This document shows positions 5,718 through 8,674 of a stretch of DNA of 8,674 bases, one piece after another (the stretch's first letter is position 1; every line of letters begins with the position of its first letter). The notes below the pieces were generated by a model that was not told the DNA's origin, made no database searches, and was given only the letters and a program-made list of their open reading frames with translations. This DNA is from Methylococcaceae bacterium (lineage in GTDB: Bacteria; Pseudomonadota; Gammaproteobacteria; Methylococcales; Methylomonadaceae), in NCBI GenBank assembly GCA_013138855.1, contig WTBX01000345.1:1-8674 (forward strand), written 5' to 3'. Both the position numbers and the translations under genes were made by a program.

Positions 5718-8345
5718 ATGAGAAATCCTAGTCCCCAAACCATTCATTTAAAAGATTATCGTGTTCCTGAATATTTAATTCATAGTGTCGATTTGAATAT
5801 CGTACTTGATGAGCAGAAAACTCGAATTGTTTCGCGTTTAACCATGCAGCGTAATCCCGCTTGTCAAAGTGAAAAGCCAGCACTGGAATTATTAGGTGAA
5901 CAGCTTGAACTTGTTAGCGTTGCTATAGATGGCAAACCTTTAAGCTCTGAGAATTACCAATTGAGCGAAGAATCATTAACTATCAATGCGATTACACACA
6001 CTCAAGTATTCGTCTTAGCGATAGAAAATACGCTGAATCCTAGTTTAAATACCGCCTTAGAAGGACTTTATCTCTCCAACGGGATGTTGTGTACTCAGTG
6101 TGAAGCCGAAGGGTTTAGAAAAATCACTTATTATCTGGACAGACCCGATGTGATGGCGACTTTTACCACTACTTTAATCGGTGATAAAGATAAATATCCT
6201 TTGTTATTATCCAATGGTAATAAAGTCGCTGCGGGCGAATTAAAAAATAATCGTCATTGGGTAACGTGGGAAGATCCCTTCGCTAAACCTTGCTATTTAT
6301 TTGCCTTAGTTGCGGGTCAATTAGAAGTTATCGAAGATAGTTTTACTACGATGACAGGGCGCGAAATTGCGTTGCAAATTTTTGTTGAAGCGCATGATAA
6401 AGATAAATGCACTCATGCGATGCAATCGTTAAAAGATGCAATGGTCTGGGATGAAAAAGTCTATGGTCGTGAATATGATTTAGATTTATATATGATCGTT
6501 GCTGTGAGCCATTTTAATATGGGGGCAATGGAAAATAAGGGCTTAAATGTTTTTAATACTAAATTTGTACTCGCCAGTCCTGATACTGCTACCGATGCTG
6601 ATTATGAAGGAATAGCGGGAGTCATTGCGCATGAATATTTTCATAACTGGACAGGTAATCGCATTACTTGTCGGGACTGGTTTCAATTAAGTCTTAAAGA
6701 AGGGTTTACCGTTTTTAGAGATCAAGAGTTTACCGCTGACCAGACTTCTAAAGGCGTAAAGCGCATAGAAGATGTCAATTTACTGCGAGCGCGTCAATTT
6801 GCGGAAGATGCTGGCCCCTTATCTCATCCTATTCGTCCAGAAGCGTATATTGAAATCAATAATTTTTATACGCTGACCGTTTATGAAAAGGGGGCGGAAG
6901 TCGTCAGAATGCTGCGTACTTTGTTAGGTGAGGAAGGTTTTCGGGCAGGTAGTGATTTATATTTTGAACGCCATGATGGGCAAGCGGTAACCTGTGATGA
7001 TTTTGTGGCAGCAATGGCAGCGGCAAACGAACTGGACTTATCACAATTTAAACGCTGGTATTCTCAGGCAGGAACGCCAACTATAAAGGCTAGTCAATAT
7101 TATGATGCAGCGGCTAAAACCCTGACATTGGAATTAGAGCAACACAGTAGCTCGCCTGAACCCTTGCATATTCCTATTAAAACAGCATTGTTATATGCCG
7201 ATGGTAGCGCGGCAACGATTCAACTAGAAGGTGAGGCAAGCACGGAAGAAATGATTTTGCATTTCACCGCAGATAAGCAACGCTTTGTCTTTCAAGATTT
7301 AAAAGAAAGACCTGTAGTTTCATTATTACGTGATTTTTCAGCACCCGTAAAACTGGAGATAACTCAAAGTCTTGAAGAACTGGCATTTTTATTAAGTTAT
7401 GACAGTGACCCTTTTAATCGCTGGGAAGCAGGACAAAAATTAGCTGCGACAATTATTTTTGCATTAATCGACGATTTACAACAAGGGCGGGCATTAAGTC
7501 TTAATCCGATGTTGATTGAAGCGTTTGAGAAAGTGTTGGCGCAAGAGTGGGATGATTTATCTTATTTCTCATTACTACTAGCTTTACCTGCGGAAGTTTA
7601 TCTAGCAGAACAAATGGCAGTCGTTGATGTTGATGCCATTCATAAGGCGCGAGAATTTGTAAGATTAACACTTGCGGAGAATTTACAAACGCAATTTAAC
7701 GCGTTATATCAGCAATATAATCAAGATGAATCAGGACAGTTTGATGCGGGTGCAATTGGACGCAGACGCATTAAAAATAGTTGTTTAAGTTATTTAGCTA
7801 AACTTGAAACCAAAGACGTTTGGAAAACGACGGCAACGCAGTTTAAAACTGCTGGCACTATGACCGATCAAATTGCGGCATTAGGGATGATAGTTAATAG
7901 TAATCATCCTGAAAAAAATAATAGCCTTGAGGCATTTTATCAGCAATGGAAAGATGAGGCTTTAGTGGTTGATAAATGGTTTAACCTGCAAGCTAGTTCA
8001 TCTATGCCAGATACTTTTAGTAAGATTCAAGATTTAATGCAGCATTCAGCGTTTGATTTAAAAAATCCGAATCGAGTGCGTTCATTAATTGGGGCATTTT
8101 CTCAAGGAAACCCAGTGAATTATCATGCGGCGAATGGGGAAGGGTATCAATTTTTAGCCGATCAAGTGATTGCTTTGAATAGCTTAAATCCTCAAGTTGC
8201 TTCACGGATGGTCACCGCATTAACTCAATGGCGACGTTTTGATGAGCATCGTCAGGACTTAATGAAAGCGCAGCTTGAGAGAATTATTCAAACTGAAAAT
8301 GTATCTAAAGATGTTTATGAGTTAGCGAGTAAGAGTCTCGCTTGA
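5718..8345 (+). CDS. pepN: Aminopeptidase N, M1-family zinc metallopeptidase
   Basis: A complete 875-residue protein, close to the about 870 residues of E. coli PepN. It removes N-terminal amino acids with broad specificity in the cytoplasm and takes part in the last steps of protein turnover. Order of motifs: TQCEAEGFRKITYYLDRPDV with substrate-binding Q127 and E129; the exopeptidase motif GAMEN at 269-273; the zinc site HEYFH (H305, E306, H309) with the third ligand E328 in LSLKEGFTVFRDQEF; and the transition-state Tyr at Y389 in TLTVYEKGAEV. A beta-sandwich domain (about 450-545) and an alpha-helical C-terminal domain (about 550-875) follow, as in the PepN subfamily. The start MRNPSPQTIHLKDYRVPEYL matches the family's N-terminus, so it is kept despite the lack of a ribosome binding site. 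All key residues are present and the gene should be functional. It stands alone, flanked on both sides by dispersed repeats. Confidence 0.97.
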   Translation: MRNPSPQTIHLKDYRVPEYLIHSVDLNIVLDEQKTRIVSRLTMQRNPACQSEKPALELLGEQLELVSVAIDGKPLSSENYQLSEESLTINAITHTQVFVLAIENTLNPSLNTALEGLYLSNGMLCTQCEAEGFRKITYYLDRPDVMATFTTTLIGDKDKYPLLLSNGNKVAAGELKNNRHWVTWEDPFAKPCYLFALVAGQLEVIEDSFTTMTGREIALQIFVEAHDKDKCTHAMQSLKDAMVWDEKVYGREYDLDLYMIVAVSHFNMGAMENKGLNVFNTKFVLASPDTATDADYEGIAGVIAHEYFHNWTGNRITCRDWFQLSLKEGFTVFRDQEFTADQTSKGVKRIEDVNLLRARQFAEDAGPLSHPIRPEAYIEINNFYTLTVYEKGAEVVRMLRTLLGEEGFRAGSDLYFERHDGQAVTCDDFVAAMAAANELDLSQFKRWYSQAGTPTIKASQYYDAAAKTLTLELEQHSSSPEPLHIPIKTALLYADGSAATIQLEGEASTEEMILHFTADKQRFVFQDLKERPVVSLLRDFSAPVKLEITQSLEELAFLLSYDSDPFNRWEAGQKLAATIIFALIDDLQQGRALSLNPMLIEAFEKVLAQEWDDLSYFSLLLALPAEVYLAEQMAVVDVDAIHKAREFVRLTLAENLQTQFNALYQQYNQDESGQFDAGAIGRRRIKNSCLSYLAKLETKDVWKTTATQFKTAGTMTDQIAALGMIVNSNHPEKNNSLEAFYQQWKDEALVVDKWFNLQASSSMPDTFSKIQDLMQHSAFDLKNPNRVRSLIGAFSQGNPVNYHAANGEGYQFLADQVIALNSLNPQVASRMVTALTQWRRFDEHRQDLMKAQLERIIQTENVSKDVYELASKSLA

Positions 8346-8412
8346 TAATTGTGTAGAGTGATTTGCATAACTGATGCTATGTAAAGCAATGAAGGTTAAT
8401 TCAAACACCATC
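8346..8412. other. Short spacer after pepN
   Basis: No clear intrinsic terminator and no coding frame were seen in these 67 bases. Termination of pepN may depend on Rho or on the hairpins further downstream. Confidence 0.4.
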
Positions 8413-8454
8413 TATTTTTACCATGAAGTGCATGAAGAACATGAAGTTTTAAAA
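8413..8454 (+). repeat. 42-bp dispersed repeat, copy 2
   Basis: It matches 5398-5439 with a single C-to-T difference and keeps the nine-base ATGAAG period. Weaker similarity extends to the left (TTAATTCAA at 8396 and at 5382). As in copy 1, a CGCGACT-type hairpin follows about 63 bases further on, although the DNA in between is unrelated. Confidence 0.8.
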
Positions 8455-8472
8455 AGAACGAGCTAAAGTTTT

Positions 8473-8666
8473 CGATCTGTACGATTAGATTTTTAAATTA
8501 ACTAGCATTAAGTGGAGCCGCGACTTTAGTCGCGGAAAGTTAAAAACGCTCTTGAACTTAATTAAAAAACGTAGTGTCATTGCTGGGTTTCCGCGACTAA
8601 AGTCGCGGCTCCAATAGTCAATGATTGCTTTAATACTAGAAAGTTAAATCTTAATCGTACAGGTTG
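8473..8666. mobile_element. 194-bp palindromic element with inverted termini (copy 2), MITE-like
   Basis: The termini CGATCTGTACGATTA (8473-8487) and TAATCGTACAGGTTG (8652-8666) are inverted with two mismatches and match those of the element at 1657-1850. The left end is similar outward to 8466. Length is again exactly 194 bp, but the interior is unrelated in sequence: it consists of two CGCGACT hairpins in inverted orientation about an AT-rich centre. No gene fits inside. The left end lies 18 bases after the 42-bp repeat. Confidence 0.6.
8513..8613. repeat. Perfect 26-bp inverted repeat of self-complementary hairpins
   Basis: The arm 8513-8538 is the exact reverse complement of 8588-8613. 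Each arm is itself a hairpin (CCGCGACT paired with AGTCGCGG, at 8518-8535 and 8591-8608) flanked by GGAG or CTCC. The arms can therefore fold individually or pair with each other across a 49-base centre. A diverged relative lies at 5502-5520. Confidence 0.85.
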
Positions 8667-8674
8667 AAATTATT

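Noticed and set aside
8017..8205. Minus-strand 62-codon frame
   Set aside because: It is a shadow of the pepN 3' end.
1..8674. tRNA, rRNA or riboswitch genes
   Set aside because: No cloverleaf with conserved tRNA positions, rRNA-like sequence or known riboswitch core was recognised on either strand. The palindromes found are explained as repeat elements.

Overview
The window looks like an AT-rich gammaproteobacterial chromosome segment. The support is a full-length M1-family aminopeptidase N with the gamma-proteobacterial PepN architecture, a LolA-like/MMPL exporter pair, and many short palindromic dispersed repeats. A methanotroph (Methylococcales) or a sulfur-oxidising relative is plausible from the general look, but this is a guess and no taxonomic marker gene is present.

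Layout. (1) Positions 1-1603, minus strand: a two-gene unit, a periplasmic LolA-like protein followed, with a one-base stop/start overlap, by the N-terminal 319 codons of an RND/MMPL exporter that runs off the left edge. This pair is typical of the lipid-export part of aryl-polyene-type clusters, so more of such a cluster may lie to the left. (2) 1604-1985: a repeat-rich spacer with a 194-bp element bounded by inverted termini and packed with nested palindromes. (3) 1986-2747, minus: a small secreted lytic transglycosylase of the MltD/SLT type. (4) 2875-3294, minus: the 3' remnant of a HipA-like kinase gene that has lost its 5' part. (5) 3274-5369: an IS1634-type insertion, with a 600-aa DDE transposase on the plus strand. 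It is framed by a 16-bp direct repeat and, further out, a perfect 23-bp inverted repeat that overlaps the broken hipA-like frame. (6) 5370-5717: dispersed repeats and the pepN leader. (7) 5718-8345, plus: pepN, complete. (8) 8346-8674: a second copy of a 42-bp dispersed repeat, then a second 194-bp element with the same termini as the first but a different palindromic interior.

The genes do not form one pathway. Housekeeping or envelope genes (pepN, the transglycosylase, the LolA/MMPL pair) are separated by mobile and palindromic DNA. The most notable signals are the two same-termini, different-interior 194-bp elements and the nested repeat architecture around the IS. No CRISPR array, rRNA or tRNA was seen, and no complete novel multi-gene system is evident.
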